Shown piece after piece: positions 10,557 through 20,268 of a DNA stretch of 64,000 nucleotides. How positions within the stretch are numbered: position 1 is the stretch's first letter; the number at the start of each line of letters is the position of its first letter. Where the stretch lies: positions 143,665-207,664 of the forward strand of contig JAXLQJ010000009.1 of assembly GCA_046331705.1 (NCBI GenBank), written 5' to 3'. The translations under genes were made by a program, and so were the position numbers. Origin of the DNA: JADJOY01 sp046331705 [NCBI: bacterium] (lineage in GTDB: Bacteria; JADJOY01). Under the pieces are notes generated by a model that ran no database searches, was not told the DNA's origin, and saw only the letters and a list, made by a program, of their open reading frames with translations.

Positions 10557-13370
10557 TCAGAGGAGCTTCTCCAGGTAGCCGTCGGTGTTGCTGCGGATGC
10601 GTCGCGCGCGCGCACCCGGGTCCTCGACCTCGAGCTTCTCGTCGGGAACCACGCGGAAGAGCGGCTGGCCCTTTCGCACCACGACGCTGCTCTCGTGAAC
10701 GAAGAGATCGACGACGCGTCCCGCGAACGGCGCGTAGACCTTGTTGAACATCTTCATCACTTCGATGATGTAGAGGGGCTGGCCCTTCTCGAAGTGCGTG
10801 CCCGGCTCGACGAAGGGCGGCAGGTGCGGCGCTTCGCGATTCCAGTAGGTACCGCCCATGGCGGCCACGATCTCGTCGGACTTCTGCTCCGGCGGCGGCG
10901 CCAGGACTTTGCGCATCGCCTCCTGGTGGACGGTGTCGAGCAAGCGCGCGGGGATCTCCACGTCCAGATCGTCGCGCAGACGCAGGTCGAAGAAGCCGAC
11001 CTTGGCGCCGAGCAGCGGCATCACGCCCAGCATCTCGAGGCCGAGCTGGTGGCCGAGATGCGCCGCCTGGACGCGCGCCCACGCGTCCGGCGCGAACCCG
11101 AACGCGGGTGAATCCCCGCGCAGCGCTGTATCGAGCTTGGGCCACGACAGGTTCGCCGGCACGCGCGCGGCCAGTCGTTCGTAGAAGGCGAGCCCCACCT
11201 CGAGCATCTCCCGATCGTGGTCCCAGATCCGCTCGGCGGCGGCGGCGTCCGGATCGTCGAGGTGCACCAGGCGGATGGTGTCGGCGAGCACTTGCAGCGG
11301 GTTGCGCAACCACACCAGGTGTTGGTCGGTGACGCGGTAGTCGTGCATGTGCTGGGAAAGCCAGGCCGAGAGGACGTGGGGCTCCTCGAAGAGCCGGCGC
11401 ATCGGCCGCTCCACGAGGGTCTCCTTGGAATCGAAGACCTGGGCGGTCGCGGCGCGTGCCTCCGGGCTGGCGGCGGCGACGCGGCGCTTCTCGATCTGGT
11501 GGAACGCGTAGTCGAGATCGATGGATTCCGCTTCCCGCCCCAGCTCACCCACGGCGGTGAGATACGGCACCACGAACTTGGTGGTGGGCTTCGCCCACGG
11601 ATCGCGGTGCAGGAACCACGTCATGATGCCGCGATGGAACTCGAGGTTGGTGGCGAGGTCGATGCCGCGCAGCGTGGTGCGGCGCAGCACCTCGGTGAGC
11701 TTGGCCCAGCTCTCGCGCCGATTCGCGCCCGTCGCGAGCAAGAGCGCGATGTTCGAGTCGTACGCCCCGGCGAGGCGGTAGCGCATGAAGAGGCCGGTGT
11801 CGGGGTTCTTGATCGAGATGCCCTGGTCGTCGCGGATCTCGCACTCGATGGGATCCGACCACGACACCATGACCCCGCCGGCCGCGGGCTGCAGCGCGCG
11901 ATCGGTCGCGTTGAGCCGCACCTCGAGCGCCGCGCCGTCGCGCACGACGCGGCTCGGCCGCGGCAGGCGTCCCTTGTGCCGGGCGACGAGCGCCATCGCC
12001 TCGACCAGCGAGTGGACGTCGAAGTGCTCGCGCGGATCGTCCGGGTTCACGAAGCGCAACGCGTAGCAGAGCTCGGAAACCCGATGCTCGACCTGGATGC
12101 GCGTGTTCACCTCCATGAAGTAGTGGCGATCGCCTTCGACGATGCACTCGAACGTCGAGGCGCTGTCGAGCTTGACGGCGCGCCCGAAGCGCTCGGCCTC
12201 CGCCTCCATGCGCGCCAGCACGGCGAGATCGCGAGTGAGCACCGCGGCGTGCTCGGCGCGACCGGCTGCGCGCGCATCCTCCACCGCGGCCTCGAGCGCC
12301 TCTTGCGTGATCGAGACCTCGACGAGCTTCTGCTCGTGCATCTGCAGCGAGCAGTCGCGCCCGCCCAACGTGACGCACCAGTCGCCGTTGCCGAGCATCT
12401 GGATCTCGTTGTGGCGCGTGGACTCGACGTTGAGCTCGATGAGCATGTTCTTGTTGTCGCCGACGCCCGTCGCCTTCACCTCTTGCAGGATCTCGCGCAC
12501 CAGCGACGGCACCCCACCCGCCTCGGAGAAGATGCGTTGCCCCTTGCCGCCGCCGCCGCCGATGGCCTTGAGGCGGAAACGTCGTCCCGGGTTCTCCGTC
12601 AGCAGGCGGCGCGCCTCGAGCTGGATGGTGTCGGCGAGCTCGTCGATCGAGAAGAGATCGACTCGCGCGTGATAGGACGCCTCGAGCACCTGCTCGGCCA
12701 GCGCCTCGAGCGCGACTCCCGGCTTGGCGACGAGCTCGCCCTCGAGGTGATGCTCCGCCGCGCAACGCGCCAGTGCCCGCGCGTCGGGATATTTCCGCAG
12801 CAACGTTCGCACGGTCGCGTCGTTGATGCCGGGCGTGACCGAGACGTCGTTGCCGATCGCGGTTCGCTTCGCCTCGTCCTTGGCGCCCGCCGCGCCCTGC
12901 GTGTACGAGCACGGGCCGATGAAGCCGAGCCCCGCTTCCTCGAGCGAGCGCACGAAGTGCGCGTCCTCGGCCATGAAGCCGTAACCCGCGAAGACGAACT
13001 GATAGCCATGCTCCTTGCAGATCGCGACGATCTGCGCGATCCGCTGATCGCGCTCTTCCCTGGTCGCGCCCGTGTAATCCGGGACCGCGTGGACGTGCTC
13101 GGGGGGCATCATCCGCAGCTCGGGCGCGAGCGCCCGCGGGAACACGATGCTGTCGCGCTCCGAGAGCAGCATGCCCACGCGGGCCATGCCCATCTCGCGG
13201 AACACCTCGATCGCTTCCTTGCGGATCGGGCCGCGGCAGACGATGAGCACGCTCATGTCCTCGCAGGTGAACGAGCGGACCCACTCGCTCGACGCCTGCG
13301 CGAGCCGGCGCTCGCGATGAACCAACGGATTCGCGGTGTACGGATGGGTGACAGCGGCGTCGGGGGTCAT
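10557..13370 (-). CDS. Acyl-CoA carboxylase alpha subunit: biotin carboxylase plus biotin carrier
   Basis: 937 residues from an ATG at 13370 that shares one base with the upstream stop (TGATG), so translation is coupled to the carboxyltransferase gene. The N-terminal biotin carboxylase loads CO2 on biotin using ATP and bicarbonate: ATP-grasp loop GGGGGKG (about 270) and EVNTRIQVEH (about 418) are intact. The very N-terminal BC region is divergent from the usual 'ANRGEIA' form. About 350 residues of uncharacterised linker precede the carrier domain, whose biotinylated lysine is K873 in EVMKM, a variant also known from eukaryotic acetyl-CoA carboxylase rather than the usual EAMKM. Total length exceeds the usual ~660 residues of alpha subunits. 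The substrate (acetyl-, propionyl- or longer acyl-CoA) cannot be told; it could supply malonyl- or methylmalonyl-CoA to the PKS cluster. Confidence 0.88.
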   Translation of the reverse strand: MTPDAAVTHPYTANPLVHRERRLAQASSEWVRSFTCEDMSVLIVCRGPIRKEAIEVFREMGMARVGMLLSERDSIVFPRALAPELRMMPPEHVHAVPDYTGATREERDQRIAQIVAICKEHGYQFVFAGYGFMAEDAHFVRSLEEAGLGFIGPCSYTQGAAGAKDEAKRTAIGNDVSVTPGINDATVRTLLRKYPDARALARCAAEHHLEGELVAKPGVALEALAEQVLEASYHARVDLFSIDELADTIQLEARRLLTENPGRRFRLKAIGGGGGKGQRIFSEAGGVPSLVREILQEVKATGVGDNKNMLIELNVESTRHNEIQMLGNGDWCVTLGGRDCSLQMHEQKLVEVSITQEALEAAVEDARAAGRAEHAAVLTRDLAVLARMEAEAERFGRAVKLDSASTFECIVEGDRHYFMEVNTRIQVEHRVSELCYALRFVNPDDPREHFDVHSLVEAMALVARHKGRLPRPSRVVRDGAALEVRLNATDRALQPAAGGVMVSWSDPIECEIRDDQGISIKNPDTGLFMRYRLAGAYDSNIALLLATGANRRESWAKLTEVLRRTTLRGIDLATNLEFHRGIMTWFLHRDPWAKPTTKFVVPYLTAVGELGREAESIDLDYAFHQIEKRRVAAASPEARAATAQVFDSKETLVERPMRRLFEEPHVLSAWLSQHMHDYRVTDQHLVWLRNPLQVLADTIRLVHLDDPDAAAAERIWDHDREMLEVGLAFYERLAARVPANLSWPKLDTALRGDSPAFGFAPDAWARVQAAHLGHQLGLEMLGVMPLLGAKVGFFDLRLRDDLDVEIPARLLDTVHQEAMRKVLAPPPEQKSDEIVAAMGGTYWNREAPHLPPFVEPGTHFEKGQPLYIIEVMKMFNKVYAPFAGRVVDLFVHESSVVVRKGQPLFRVVPDEKLEVEDPGARARRIRSNTDGYLEKLL

Positions 13371-15088
13371 CAGTGGAACTCCCGCTGCGGCCCATTCATC
13401 GGGCCAGGCACGTAGGAACGAAGCAACGATTCGAGGTTGCGACCGAGCACCGAGCGCAGATCGGCCGGCATCACGATCTCCGAGATCGAGCCCAGGGAGA
13501 GCGCTTCGCGGGGGTTCATGAGCTCGCGCTCGTAGCGCAGGTTGATCTGCGCTTCCTCGCCCTTGAGCCATTCCTGGGCGATGCGCCGCCCCTCGGCGGC
13601 CGCGTCGTCGTGGCTCGCGCCGGACTTCGTGCGCGTCTCCGTCTCCTCGTGCTCGAGGGCGGCGGCGCGCGCGCGGAGGCGTCGCAGATCGTCCTTGTAG
13701 ACGTATTCCTTGCCTGCAGGACCCATCACCGCCACGCGGGTCGTGGGCAGCGCGAGCACCAGATCGGCGCCGGTCGCGTAGCAGTTGAACGCCGCGTAGG
13801 CACCGCCGAAGGCGTTGCGCAGGATCAGCAGGATGCGCGGCGTGCGCACGTCGATGATCGCGTCGAGCATGGCGCGGCCGGCCTGGACGATGCCGCGGCT
13901 CTCCTGCTCCTTGCCGGGCAAGAAGCCGGTGGTGTCCTCCATGAAGACCGTGGGGATGTTGTAGATCGAGCAGAAGCGCACGAAGCGCGCGATCTTGTAG
14001 GCGCAGTCGACGTCGATCTGGCCGCTCGCCACGGCGCTGTTGTTGGCGATGAAGCCGACCACGTGGCCGCCCAAGCGGCCGAACGCGGTGATGGCGTTGC
14101 GGGCGCGGTCGGGCTGGATCTCGAAGTAGTCGCCGTGATCGCAGATCCGCTCGATCACGATCGACACGTCCATGGGCGTGTTGAAGCCGGTGGGCGAGTT
14201 GAACGCCTTGCGGAAGAGCGTGTCGATCTCGGTGGTCTTGCGGTCGATCGGATCGGTGGTCGGCTCGAAGGGCGCCATCACGCGATTCGAGCTCGGCAGG
14301 TACGAGAGCAGCCGCCGTGCGGTGCGCAACGACGCCAGCTCGTCCTGGACGCACAGGTCCACGACTCCGCTCGCGCCGTGCACCTTGGGCCCGCCCAGCT
14401 CGTCGGGGGTCACGTCCTCGCCGAGCACGCTCTTCACGACGCCCGGGCCGGTGAGGCCGAAGAACGTGCCCTCGCACTGGATCATGAAGCTGCCCTGGCG
14501 CGGCAGATAGGCACCGCCGCCGGCATTGAAGCCGAACATGCACATGATGCTCGGGACGACCCCGCTCACCTTGCGCAAGGCGGTGAACGCTTCGGCGTAG
14601 CCGTCCAGGCCGCCGATCCCCGCGGGAACGTATGCCCCCGCGCTGTCGTTCATGCCGACCAGGGGAATCCCGCGCTCCGCCGCCAGGTAGATCAAGTTGG
14701 CGAGCTTGCGGCCGTTGGTGGCGTCCATCGATCCGGCGCGCACGGTGAAGTCGTGGCCGTAGATCGCGACGTCGCGCCCGTCGAGCTTGGTCACGGCGGT
14801 GACGATCGAGGCGCCGTCGAGGTTCTTGCCCCAGTTCTGCCACAGCACCGTGGGGCGGGCGTCCGCGTCCTGGAGCGCCTCGATGCGCTCCCAGACCGTC
14901 ATCCGCTCCTTCGCGTGCTGGCGGATGCGCGCCGCGGTTCCCGCCGCCTCGAACGGGCGGCGGCGCAGCTCCTCGCCATCGCGGAGCGCCTGATCGTAGG
15001 GCGCGAGGACCGCGTCCTTGGGAGCGGCGGCCGGGCCCTCGGCCAAGGGATCGTCGATCGTTGGTTTGAGCGGTCGAGCCTCACTCAT
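13370..15088 (-). CDS. Acyl-CoA carboxylase beta (carboxyltransferase) subunit
   Basis: 572 residues. It resembles PccB/AccD-type carboxyltransferases: an N-terminal crotonase-like half with [16 protein letters not shown] and [17 protein letters not shown], and a C-terminal half with [40 protein letters not shown] and [16 protein letters not shown] (acyl-CoA and carboxybiotin sites). It transfers the carboxyl from biotin to acyl-CoA in the cytoplasm. GAGGTG precedes the ATG at 15088. The biotin-carrying subunit follows with a one-base overlap. A 20-base perfect palindrome lies 66-85 bases upstream. Confidence 0.92.
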   Translation of the reverse strand: MSEARPLKPTIDDPLAEGPAAAPKDAVLAPYDQALRDGEELRRRPFEAAGTAARIRQHAKERMTVWERIEALQDADARPTVLWQNWGKNLDGASIVTAVTKLDGRDVAIYGHDFTVRAGSMDATNGRKLANLIYLAAERGIPLVGMNDSAGAYVPAGIGGLDGYAEAFTALRKVSGVVPSIMCMFGFNAGGGAYLPRQGSFMIQCEGTFFGLTGPGVVKSVLGEDVTPDELGGPKVHGASGVVDLCVQDELASLRTARRLLSYLPSSNRVMAPFEPTTDPIDRKTTEIDTLFRKAFNSPTGFNTPMDVSIVIERICDHGDYFEIQPDRARNAITAFGRLGGHVVGFIANNSAVASGQIDVDCAYKIARFVRFCSIYNIPTVFMEDTTGFLPGKEQESRGIVQAGRAMLDAIIDVRTPRILLILRNAFGGAYAAFNCYATGADLVLALPTTRVAVMGPAGKEYVYKDDLRRLRARAAALEHEETETRTKSGASHDDAAAEGRRIAQEWLKGEEAQINLRYERELMNPREALSLGSISEIVMPADLRSVLGRNLESLLRSYVPGPMNGPQREFH

Positions 15089-15728
15089 CGTCGGTCACAC
15101 CTCGCGAATGTGGAAGCGGCGCAGCGGCGTAGCGAGATCGCTGCCGCTCGGCGCTCGAACGATAGCGTTCGAGTATGGCCAGGAACGCGCCGTCTGTCGC
15201 CCGATCTCGGGGCACGATTCGGCGGGAATCCGGAACCGCATCGGCGCCTTAGGTCGGCGGCGTCGACCCGAGGGAGCGCGCGCTGCGGCGGGGCGCGACG
15301 CACTGCGCCGTGGACCCGAGAAGCAGGCTCGCGACGCGCTCTCGAGAAGCGGTCTCGCGAGGTGGAGACACCGAGGCGAGCGTGCGGCGCTCCACGGCGT
15401 CCGCGCCGCTCGGAGGCTGTTGCGCGTCGTGCTTCACACGGCGCCAGGCTCCTCGCGCTGGGCTCCTCGCGCTGCCCCGCCGGCAAGATGCCCACGGGGA
15501 CCGGGCAGTTCGTGCTCGACACGGTGCAGGATTCCTGACTCCGCTCAGTCGCATTCCTGACGACGGCGGCAAAAACCTCCCGGCAAGAATGGACCAACAC
15601 TTTGAATTCATTGCTGATTACACCCCGTCAGGGTCGCCGCATCTCGGGTGCTGATTTGGTACACCCGATGCACCTCCGGTTCGCCGTCCTCGGGCTATTC
15701 GAGTCAAAGAATCGACGGGATCCAGGTC
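15089..15728. other. Intergenic region between carboxylase operon and hydrolase gene
   Basis: About 640 bases with no convincing gene. It holds the palindrome at 15154-15173, a perfect 14-base tandem duplication (GGCTCCTCGCGCTG at 15447-15460 and 15461-15474) and a relatively AT-rich stretch at about 15595-15660 that probably carries the hydrolase promoter. A weak sigma-54-like match (TGG-N11-TGCA, 15657-15672) lies there. Confidence 0.5.
15154..15173. promoter_or_regulatory. Palindrome upstream of the carboxylase operon, candidate operator
   Basis: CTCGAACG-ATAG-CGTTCGAG is a perfect 8-bp inverted repeat with a 4-base spacer, 66-85 bases before the carboxyltransferase start. The size suits a TetR- or GntR-type dimer; no regulator gene is adjacent, and a simple hairpin is the alternative. 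Confidence 0.4.
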
Positions 15729-17333
15729 ATGAGACGGCAATCGACGACGGCGCGCGGGCTGCTCGCGCTCTCCGCCCTCGTGTTGGCGGCTGTGACGAGC
15801 GGTTGCCGCCTTGCGGCGCAGCCCGTCCAGATCCCCATGCGAGACGGGAAGTTCCTGGCAGCCGATGTCTACCTCCCCGCTTCCACCGGCCACTGGCCCA
15901 CCATCTTGATCCAGACGCCCTACGATCGATCGGTGTACCAGCTTCAGCTGCCGTTCCAGGCCGACAACTACGCGTTCGTGATCGTGGACATGCGCGGCTA
16001 CTTCGGCTCCGTCGGCGCGATCAACCCCTCGGCGAAGCCCGGGCAAGACGGCTACGACTGTGTCGAGTGGATCGCCCAGCAGAGCTGGAGCGACGGCAAG
16101 GTCGGCACCTGGGGCCCATCGGCGCTGGGCGTGGTCCAGTTCCAGACGGCGCGTGAGCATCCGCCCCACCTCTTCGCCGCCGTCCCGCAAGTCGCCGGCT
16201 TCATCACCACCTACGGCAACTACTTCCCGAACGGGACCGAGCGCAAGGAGTACGTCGACGCCCTGAGCGGAGGCGTCTCGAGCCTGGGTGCGAGCACGAT
16301 CCTCCAGCACCCGACCCGCGACGGCTGGTGGAACGCGGTCGAGTCGGGGTCGGACTACGCCTCCGAGCTCGACGTGCCGATGCTCGTGGTGGGCGGCTGG
16401 TACGACCACCGCACCGACGACCTGGTCTCCTCCTATCGCAGCCTGGTGACGAAGAGCTCGGCCGCGGTACGCAACGAGCACCGCTTGCTCGTCGGCCCGT
16501 GGCAGCACGAGCACGTCGACGAGGACACCGCTGGCGCCGTGACCTACGCCGACGCCGCGGGCATCGCCGCCGCCGACACCGTCGCCTTCTTCGACAAGCA
16601 TCTGCGCGGCGTGGGCGACGGGCCGAGCGGCGAACGCGTGAAGTGGTACGACCTCGGCAATCAACGCTGGGAAGAAGCGACGGACTGGCCGCCGGCGCAA
16701 GCCTCGAACCACGTCCTCTACTTCGGCACCGGCGGCGCGCTGGTCGCGGCACCGCCGATCGAGTCGACCGCCGCCACCGGTTTCAGCTACGACCCGGCGG
16801 ATCCTTCGCCGACCGTGGGCGGCGCCAACTTCCAGGAAGACGTGATGCCGAGCGGGCCCCAGGATCAGGCCACCGTCGAGGCCCGCGGCGACGCGATCAC
16901 GTTCACGTCGGAGACGCTGGCGAGCGACGTCACCCTGGCCGGCAAGGCGAGCGTCCTGCTCTACGCCTCCTCGGATCGAACCGACACGGACTTCGTCGTT
17001 CGCCTCACCGACGTCGCGCCCGACGGCACCTCGATGCTCGTCACCGACGGCGCGCGCAAGGGTCGCTTCCGCAACGGCGTCAGCCAGCAGCAGCTGCTGA
17101 CCCCGGGCAGCGTGTACTCGTTCCAGGTCGATCTGCCGGCCACCGCCATCACGTTCAAGGCGGGACACAAGATCCGCGTGATCGTGAGCTCGTCGAACTA
17201 CCCGCGCTACTACGCCAACCGCAACGACGGCGGCACGCTCTACGACGCCAACGCACCCTTCCTGGTGGCGCAGAACACGATCTTTCACGACGTGAGCCAC
17301 CCCTCGCAGCTGGTGCTGCCGACCGCGAACTGA
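15729..17333 (+). CDS. CocE/NonD-family serine hydrolase lipoprotein
   Basis: 534 residues. The ATG at 15729 is chosen because it gives a signal peptide and lipobox (VTSG-C) directly. The alpha/beta-hydrolase core carries the nucleophile S131 in WGPSALG (the family usually has GRSYxG), acid D226 in GGWYDHRTDD and histidine H260 in GPWQHEH, a complete triad. The C-terminal jelly-roll domain (about 350-534) with SDRTDTDFVVRLTDV and FKAGHKIRV motifs is typical of X-prolyl dipeptidyl-peptidase/cocaine-esterase relatives. Such enzymes cleave esters or amides; the substrate is unknown. A GC hairpin follows the stop. Confidence 0.88.
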   Translation: MRRQSTTARGLLALSALVLAAVTSGCRLAAQPVQIPMRDGKFLAADVYLPASTGHWPTILIQTPYDRSVYQLQLPFQADNYAFVIVDMRGYFGSVGAINPSAKPGQDGYDCVEWIAQQSWSDGKVGTWGPSALGVVQFQTAREHPPHLFAAVPQVAGFITTYGNYFPNGTERKEYVDALSGGVSSLGASTILQHPTRDGWWNAVESGSDYASELDVPMLVVGGWYDHRTDDLVSSYRSLVTKSSAAVRNEHRLLVGPWQHEHVDEDTAGAVTYADAAGIAAADTVAFFDKHLRGVGDGPSGERVKWYDLGNQRWEEATDWPPAQASNHVLYFGTGGALVAAPPIESTAATGFSYDPADPSPTVGGANFQEDVMPSGPQDQATVEARGDAITFTSETLASDVTLAGKASVLLYASSDRTDTDFVVRLTDVAPDGTSMLVTDGARKGRFRNGVSQQQLLTPGSVYSFQVDLPATAITFKAGHKIRVIVSSSNYPRYYANRNDGGTLYDANAPFLVAQNTIFHDVSHPSQLVLPTAN

Positions 17334-17345
17334 GGCGCCAGCGCA

Positions 17346-17372
17346 CGGCGGCGCGCGCGCTTCGCGCCGCCG
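17346..17372 (+). terminator. GC-rich hairpin after the CocE-like gene
   Basis: CGGCGGCGCG and CGCGCCGCCG form a 10-bp stem with a 7-base loop, 13 bases after the stop codon. There is no following T-run, so termination would have to be Rho-assisted or weak. Confidence 0.4.
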
Positions 17373-17412
17373 CTTGATCGGCGCGAAGCCTCGCCGCTAC
17401 GCTCGCGTCGCG

Positions 17413-18423
17413 ATGTCGGAAGCCGCACCTCGTCTCAAGCCGATCGGCAACACGGCGCTCGCCCGCCTCAATCTCGGCAAGGCGCTGCTCCAGAAGGGCC
17501 GCCACGGCCAGGCGCTCGTCGAGTTCGACGCCGCCGTGCGGGAGAACCCGGAGCTCGCCGAGGCGCACCTCGGCAAGGGGCTCATCCTGGCGCGGCGCGC
17601 CGAGTTCACGGCCGCGCTCGCCGCGATCGAACACGCCCTCGCTCTCGACCCGGAGCTCGCCACCGCGTGGCTGGTCCGCGCCCACGTGCACATGGAGCTC
17701 GGCGCCTGGGACGAGGCGCTCGCGGCAGCCGAGCGCGCGGTGGCGATCGGCGAGAACCCGCCCCGGCGTGCAGCAGCCGAGGAAACCAAGGAGGGCGAGC
17801 CGCGCCCCTCCGACGACAAGCGTGACAAGGCCTACGTCATCCAGGGCACGGTGCTCATGCACCTCGGCCGCGAGGGCGAGGCGATCCGCTCGTTCGAGGC
17901 GGCGCTGCGCCTCAATCCCAACCTGATCCAGGCCCGCCTCAAGCTCGCCCATCTGCTCGTGAGCCAGGGGGAGGAGCAGCGCGCCATCGAGCAGGTGACG
18001 ATCGCGCAACGGCTGAATCCCCTCAACTACCAGGGCCGCATCGGCGTCGGCGACGTGTTCCGCAGCCACAAGCGCTTCGACGAGGCCATGCGCGAGTACA
18101 AGGCGGCGTGCGAGATGGCGCCGCTGCAGGCCTTGCCCTGGCTCAAGCTCGGCGAGCTCTACGTGGAGATGAAGCTCCCGAGCGACGCGGCCTTCGCGTT
18201 CCGCACCGCGCTCAAGCTCGACGCGAAGCAGGCGAAGGCGCTGGTCGAGCTGGGGCGCATCCATCTCGACCAGGGCAACGTGACCGAGGCGCTCGAGGTG
18301 CTGCGCGCCGCGGTCGCGATCGACGCGCGCTATCCCGAGGCGAGCGAGCTGCTGGAACGCGTGGAGCGCACCTTCGGCGCCGAGCGGGCGCCGGCAGCGC
18401 CGCCTTCCCCGCCGTCGAGCTGA
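17413..18423 (+). CDS. Tetratricopeptide-repeat protein
   Basis: 336 residues from the ATG at 17413. About seven TPR units can be read (for example LGKALLQKGRHGQALVEFD, RPE-like helices near 35-105, then 140-310), interrupted by a charged insert at about 115-140. No signal peptide or membrane segment is seen, so it is probably a cytoplasmic protein-protein interaction scaffold. The C-terminus is Ala/Pro-rich. It is convergent with the last gene of the lipid cluster; two short hairpins lie in the 34-base gap. Partner and function are unknown. Confidence 0.85.
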   Translation: MSEAAPRLKPIGNTALARLNLGKALLQKGRHGQALVEFDAAVRENPELAEAHLGKGLILARRAEFTAALAAIEHALALDPELATAWLVRAHVHMELGAWDEALAAAERAVAIGENPPRRAAAEETKEGEPRPSDDKRDKAYVIQGTVLMHLGREGEAIRSFEAALRLNPNLIQARLKLAHLLVSQGEEQRAIEQVTIAQRLNPLNYQGRIGVGDVFRSHKRFDEAMREYKAACEMAPLQALPWLKLGELYVEMKLPSDAAFAFRTALKLDAKQAKALVELGRIHLDQGNVTEALEVLRAAVAIDARYPEASELLERVERTFGAERAPAAPPSPPSS

Positions 18424-18457
18424 GGCCCGCGCCGGGCCGCGCCTGACCTCGTCCGGG

Positions 18458-19309
18458 TCAGCGGTGGAACGCGGCGAGGAATTGCCAGAGCATCTCGGAG
18501 GCGTCGACGGTCGCGACCAGGCGGCCGGTGTTCAGGTGCTCGGAGATGTCGACGCCGCCCGGCCAGGTGTGACCGCCTTCGGGCAGCGTGACCACCACGA
18601 CCGGCGCGCCCTCCGGGCCATCCGGCGCGAAGCGCTCGATCCGGCAATCCTTGCCGTCCACCGTCTCGACCGCCGCCGCTCGGCAGCGATTGACGCGACG
18701 CCACCACGCGATGGTATCCGGCACCGGCCGGTAGTCCACCCGCGAGAACTGATTCTCGCCGATGCCGCCCGCGAACTGCACGTTGCGGTCCGCGAGCCCG
18801 TGCACGTGGATGACGGGGGTGGGAAGGCGCGGCGCCGGCCCATCGAAGGTGAGCGTCGCGCTCACCACGCCGATCGCCGCGAATCGCTCCGGCACCTCGC
18901 ACGCGAGGCGATAGCAGAACATGCCGCCGTTCGAGAATCCCACCGCATGGGTACGCGCGGGATCGACCTCGACGCGGCTGCCGATCGCGTCGAGCAACGC
19001 CAGCGTGAAGCCCACGTCGTCCGAGCCCACGCGCATCGCGTAGCCGCAGCAGGCACCCGCGTTCCAGGTGAGCATCCGATCGCGGAAGCGGCCGATCCCG
19101 TCCGGGTAGGCGACGACGAAGCCGTGCTTGGCGGCCACGCGGTCGAGACCGCTCTGGCGCCGCATCAGCGCGGCGGTCCCCAGGCCGCCGTGGAAGGCCA
19201 CCACCAAGGGCACGCGCGTGCCGGCGGCGAGCGTCGGCGGCACGACCACGAGCGCGCGCCGCTCGCGGCCGTCGTGCTGCAGACGGATCTCGACCGCGCT
19301 CGAGTCCAT
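18458..19309 (-). CDS. PHB-depolymerase/feruloyl-esterase-like serine esterase
   Basis: 283 residues, no clear signal peptide. It has the LpqC/esterase-PHB-depolymerase pattern: oxyanion region FHGGLG, nucleophile S126 in GFSNGG, acid in HVHGLADRNV and histidine in GGHTWPGG. Family members hydrolyse polyhydroxybutyrate or aryl esters. As the last gene of the leftward lipid cluster (three bases after SDR 1 stops), it may hydrolyse or release an acyl or aryl ester intermediate; this is inference. The secreted relatives have signal peptides, so this one probably acts in the cytoplasm. Confidence 0.85.
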   Translation of the reverse strand: MDSSAVEIRLQHDGRERRALVVVPPTLAAGTRVPLVVAFHGGLGTAALMRRQSGLDRVAAKHGFVVAYPDGIGRFRDRMLTWNAGACCGYAMRVGSDDVGFTLALLDAIGSRVEVDPARTHAVGFSNGGMFCYRLACEVPERFAAIGVVSATLTFDGPAPRLPTPVIHVHGLADRNVQFAGGIGENQFSRVDYRPVPDTIAWWRRVNRCRAAAVETVDGKDCRIERFAPDGPEGAPVVVVTLPEGGHTWPGGVDISEHLNTGRLVATVDASEMLWQFLAAFHR

Positions 19310-19312
19310 GGC

Positions 19313-20071
19313 TCAGCCCGCGGCGGGTTCGGGCTTCGGCTTGCGCTTGCGCGCGCCGAGCGGCGCGATCTGGACGTTGAGCAGCGTGGTGTCCGCCGGC
19401 AGCGCCAGCAGCGCCACGATCAGCTCGCCCACCCGCTCGGGAGGCAGCGCGTCGCCGGGCTTGGGCACCGGATGATTCTGCTCCCACATCGGCGTGTCGA
19501 TCGCGTGCGGGCAGATCACCTGCACGCGCACGCCGTCGCGCCGCACTTCCTCGGCGAGCACCTGACTCAGGCCCACCACGCCGAACTTGGAGGCGCAGTA
19601 GGCGCCATCGTGGGCGCGCCCCACCAAACCGGACACGGAGGACACGTTCACGATCGAGCCCGAGTGCTGCGCGACGAGCGTGGGCAGCACCGCGCGATTG
19701 CTCAGGAAGGTCCCCTTCAGGTTGATGGCGATGACGTCGTCCCACTCCTCGACCGTGATCTGCGCCACCGGCTTGGGCGGCGTGCCGCGCTTGCGCAGGA
19801 TGCCCGCCGCGGCGACCAGACCATCGAGCCGGCCGAAGCGCGTCAACGTCGCCTGGACGAGCGCCTGGTTCTCGGTCTCGCTGCGCGCGTCGTAGGCGAA
19901 CGCCAGCGCGCGCTCCGCGCCGAGCTCGTCCACGAGCTCCTGGGCGCGTTCGGCGGACACGTCCGCGACGGTGACACGACCGCCTTCGGCCACGATCCCG
20001 CGGCACGTCGCGCGCCCGATCCCGCCGGTGCCCCCCGTCACGATGATCACTTGGTCGTCGAGCCTACCCAT
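19313..20071 (-). CDS. Short-chain dehydrogenase/reductase 1 (intact)
   Basis: 252 residues; ATG at 20071 preceded by GAGGAGAGG. Classical SDR: cofactor motif TGGTGGIG near residue 13, AAAG, catalytic Ser in VSSVSG and Y158-x3-K162 (YCASK). It should reduce or oxidise an oxo/hydroxy acyl substrate with NAD(P)H. The tail (about 235-252) is Lys/Arg/Pro-rich. It lies in the same direction as the PKS genes, next to the stand-alone ACP gene, consistent with acting on ACP-bound substrates; not proven. Confidence 0.88.
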   Translation of the reverse strand: MGRLDDQVIIVTGGTGGIGRATCRGIVAEGGRVTVADVSAERAQELVDELGAERALAFAYDARSETENQALVQATLTRFGRLDGLVAAAGILRKRGTPPKPVAQITVEEWDDVIAINLKGTFLSNRAVLPTLVAQHSGSIVNVSSVSGLVGRAHDGAYCASKFGVVGLSQVLAEEVRRDGVRVQVICPHAIDTPMWEQNHPVPKPGDALPPERVGELIVALLALPADTTLLNVQIAPLGARKRKPKPEPAAG

Positions 20072-20268
20072 GCCGCCACCTCTCCTCTCGTGTGCGACGC
20101 ACCCGGCCCGCCGCCGCGCGTGCGCGCCGTTCGCCGCGGGCGAGCAGCGGTCGCGATTCCGCCCGACGGCTCTCGCGCAGCGCCTGCGTCACCGTGTACC
20201 CGCGCCGGCGTGACCCCGCTCGCCCGTCCCCGTCGCCGCGAGACGCGGGCGAGCTCGCGCGCGACGAT

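Noticed and set aside
13371-14843. A longer N-terminus for the biotin carboxylase, extending over the carboxyltransferase gene
   Set aside because: The extension is the shadow of the carboxyltransferase coding region; the ATG at 13370 overlaps that gene's stop and gives a normal start.
15657-15672. Sigma-54 promoter for the CocE-like gene
   Set aside because: GG and GC spacing fits but the -24 and -12 elements match poorly (TGGTACA and ATGCA); kept only as a remark on the intergenic region.
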